In this document: positions 6,047-7,438 of the stretch, piece after piece | Position numbering within the stretch: the first letter of the stretch is position 1 | Layout of the letters: every line of letters begins with the position of its first letter | Source: DATKIY01 sp035543875 | GTDB lineage: Bacteria > Actinomycetota > Actinomycetes > JAHEKZ01 | Assembly (NCBI GenBank): GCA_035543875.1 | Contig: DATKIY010000240.1 | Location: forward strand, 1-7,438 | DNA: 7,438 nucleotides | Reading direction: 5' to 3' | Translations under genes and position numbers: made by a program | Notes under the pieces: model-generated | What the model was told of the DNA's origin: nothing | Seen by the model: the letters and a program-made list of their open reading frames with translations, nothing else | Database searches by the model: none

Positions 6047-6799
6047 GTGGCTGACAACGTTGTCGCAGTGGAGCATCTGTACAAACGATTCGGGTCACTG
6101 GAAGTGTTGAAGAACGTCGATCTTACGGTCACCGCAGGTGAAGTAGTGGTGGTATTCGGACGCTCTGGTAGCGGTAAGAGCACTTTGCTCCGCTGCATTA
6201 ACTTTCTAGAGGACCCAACATCGGGTGTCGTCGAGGTTGGCGGCATTCGGTTGGAGGGCGGATACCGCACCCGAGCAAAGCGTGAGCAGATCCGGCAGCT
6301 TCGTTTGAAAGCCGGAATGGTGTTCCAGCAGTTCAACCTCTTTCCCCACATGACCGTTCTTGAAAATGTGATCGAAGCGCCGATTCGGGTGAAAGGGCTG
6401 AGCAAGGACGTCGCTAAAGCCCGCGGGCTTGAGTTGCTCGAAAGTGTGGGGCTGTCTGACAAAGCCGATGAGCATCCGATCCGCCTGTCTGGGGGGCAGC
6501 AGCAGCGGGTAGCGATCTCACGCGCGCTGGCGATGGAACCGGAGGTCATGCTCTTCGACGAGCCAACCTCCGCACTCGACCCTGAGCTGATCGGCGAGGT
6601 GCTGTCAGTAATGCGCAACCTCGCCCTGCAACAGACCACGATGATTGTCGTCACACACGAGATGGGCTTTGCGCGCGAAGTGGCGAACCGAATGTGCTTC
6701 TTCCATGAGGGCGTCCTGCTTGAAGAAGGCAGTCCAGATGAGATGTTCGACCACACCAAGCGAGATGAGACAAGACGCTTCCTCGACGCCGTTCTTTAG
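6047..6799 (+). CDS. Amino-acid ABC transporter ATPase (GlnQ/HisP-like)
   Basis: The 250-residue nucleotide-binding subunit has every motif intact: Walker A GRSGSGKST (38-46, Lys44), Q-loop FQQFNLFPHMTV (93-104, Gln94), signature LSGGQQQR (147-154), Walker B VMLFDEP (167-173, catalytic Glu172), D-loop SALD (175-178) and switch His204 in VVTHEMGFA. The length and the sequence around the Q-loop are those of the polar amino-acid importer group. It hydrolyses ATP on the cytoplasmic side and drives the permease encoded just upstream. GTG 6047 lies three bases after the permease stop codon; AGGGG (6033-6037) ends nine bases before it. The gene closes the operon. The stretch after its TAG has only a weak hairpin, so read-through into the next gene cannot be excluded. 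Confidence 0.95.
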   Translation: MADNVVAVEHLYKRFGSLEVLKNVDLTVTAGEVVVVFGRSGSGKSTLLRCINFLEDPTSGVVEVGGIRLEGGYRTRAKREQIRQLRLKAGMVFQQFNLFPHMTVLENVIEAPIRVKGLSKDVAKARGLELLESVGLSDKADEHPIRLSGGQQQRVAISRALAMEPEVMLFDEPTSALDPELIGEVLSVMRNLALQQTTMIVVTHEMGFAREVANRMCFFHEGVLLEEGSPDEMFDHTKRDETRRFLDAVL

Positions 6800-6826
6800 C
6801 CTCGGCTGAGATCTTGATTCTTCTTG

Positions 6827-6838
6827 GCTGAATTCAGC
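6827..6838. promoter_or_regulatory. Perfect 12-bp palindrome upstream of the PriA-like gene
   Basis: GCTGAATTCAGC is a perfect inverted repeat in the 89-base gap after the importer operon, centred about 56 bases before the next start codon. It may be an operator; as a terminator it would be weak (four-base stem, no T-run). Confidence 0.25.
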
Positions 6839-6875
6839 GTTCGCACGTGGCGAGGTGCGGTTCCAAGGGTCTGAC

Positions 6876-6881
6876 TAGACT
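6876..6881 (+). promoter_or_regulatory. Candidate -10 box, leaderless PriA-like transcript
   Basis: TAGACT fits TAnnnT and lies seven bases before ATG 6889, so transcription would begin at the start codon itself. This agrees with the lack of any Shine-Dalgarno. No -35 match is seen, which is common for actinobacterial promoters. Confidence 0.45.
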
Positions 6882-6888
6882 CGCGCGC

Positions 6889-7438
6889 ATGTCAAATGCC
6901 CAGTTCACGCTCCTTGCCGGTGTTGAGATCGCCAACGGCGAAGTTGAGGTGCTTAGTCATGGTGAGGTCGACGATCGTTACGGCTACGGAGACCCGGTCG
7001 CGGCAGCCCGAAAATGGGTCGGCGAAGGGGCACTTTGGTTGCACCTGGCCGACCTCGATGCAGCGGCTGGCACGGGGAGTAATGCGCGCCTAGTCAAGCA
7101 GGTGATCGACCACTGCAAGGCGGATGCCCACATTCAGCTAGCCGGCGGCATCCGCGACGACGCGTCGCTCGATGCTGCGCTCGCCACGGGATGCACCAGG
7201 GTTGTCATCGACGCTGCTGCGCTCGCCGATCTGGACTGGGTGGAAAAGGCGATAGCGACCCACGACAAACGTGTTGGCGTTGCAATCACGGCGCACGACA
7301 AGCATGTCTTTGCTCCGGGATCCGCGGCGCATGGAATGGACCTGGTTCCGGTGTTGCAGCGACTCCATGCGGCGCACTGCCCGACCTACGTTGTTACTGA
7401 TGTTGACTCCAAGGGCGTGCGCAAGAAGTCGCAACGGC
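6889..7438 (+). CDS. PriA/HisA-like TIM-barrel protein lacking catalytic acids, 3' end cut by window
   Basis: The first 183 residues align along their length with PriA, the actinobacterial isomerase of histidine (HisA) and tryptophan (TrpF) synthesis. Matching stretches are YGDPVAAA (33-40), WLHLADLDAAAGTGSN (50-65), LAGGIRDDASLDAALATGCTRV (84-105) and YVVTDV (167-172). Functional positions differ. The Asp of the LPAVD motif is Glu13, the Arg of VRLVQG is Val21, the Asp of VGLDVRG is Ala132, and KDGT reads SKGV so that its Asp is Lys175. IGTAAL has become IDAAAL. The protein therefore keeps the barrel and probably one phosphate-binding GG (86-87) but is unlikely to be a normal HisA or TrpF. 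It could be a diverged paralog with a new substrate or a regulatory pseudoenzyme. ATG 6889 is supported by a leaderless -10 box; GTG 6847 is in frame but weaker. The second half of the barrel lies outside the window. Confidence 0.82.
   Translation, partial: MSNAQFTLLAGVEIANGEVEVLSHGEVDDRYGYGDPVAAARKWVGEGALWLHLADLDAAAGTGSNARLVKQVIDHCKADAHIQLAGGIRDDASLDAALATGCTRVVIDAAALADLDWVEKAIATHDKRVGVAITAHDKHVFAPGSAAHGMDLVPVLQRLHAAHCPTYVVTDVDSKGVRKKSQR

Noticed and set aside
6001..6759. 252-codon open frame on the minus strand
   Set aside because: It lies opposite the ABC ATPase, which has every family motif. The antisense product is Ser/Arg-rich low-complexity sequence.
6794..6820. Hairpin at the end of the ABC ATPase gene as a terminator
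   Set aside because: Only about five base pairs (TTAGC with GCTGA, one of them a wobble pair) and a broken T-rich stretch; too weak to call.

Overview
This window most likely comes from a bacterium of the Actinomycetota (medium-to-high GC by eye; not counted). Three things point there. Several genes start with GTG or TTG. Two genes have a TAnnnT -10 box 6-7 bases before the start codon, the layout of leaderless transcripts. The last gene derives from PriA, the actinobacterial HisA/TrpF isomerase. Genus or family cannot be told. There is no RNA gene, CRISPR array, insertion sequence or phage gene.

Bases 1-4011 carry five genes on the minus strand, read right to left. They are a phosphotransferase of the aminoglycoside/choline kinase fold (start about 4011), a one-helix membrane protein with a pentapeptide-repeat domain (2994), a small unrecognised acidic protein (2481), a family 2 glycosyltransferase (1742) and a secreted repeat-rich, beta-propeller-like protein (887) that runs off the left edge. 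The last two form a tight pair: the stop codon of the glycosyltransferase touches the ribosome binding site of the secreted protein. The first three are more loosely spaced (about 80-100 bases) and may be separate units. Bases 1743-2076 hold no gene.

Bases 4012-4202 are a divergent control region. To its right, 4203-6799 is a compact three-gene plus-strand operon for a polar amino-acid type ABC importer: substrate-binding lipoprotein, inner-membrane permease and ATPase. The first two genes overlap by 4 bases and the last two are 3 bases apart. The lipoprotein would capture substrate outside the membrane, one permease (probably as a homodimer) would form the channel, and the ATPase would drive it. 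The substrate is not readable from sequence.

From 6889 a truncated gene encodes a PriA/HisA-like TIM-barrel protein. Its scaffold matches PriA closely, but the catalytic acids are replaced, so it looks like a pseudoenzyme or an enzyme with another activity. This is the most notable item in the window. No convincing new multi-gene system was found.
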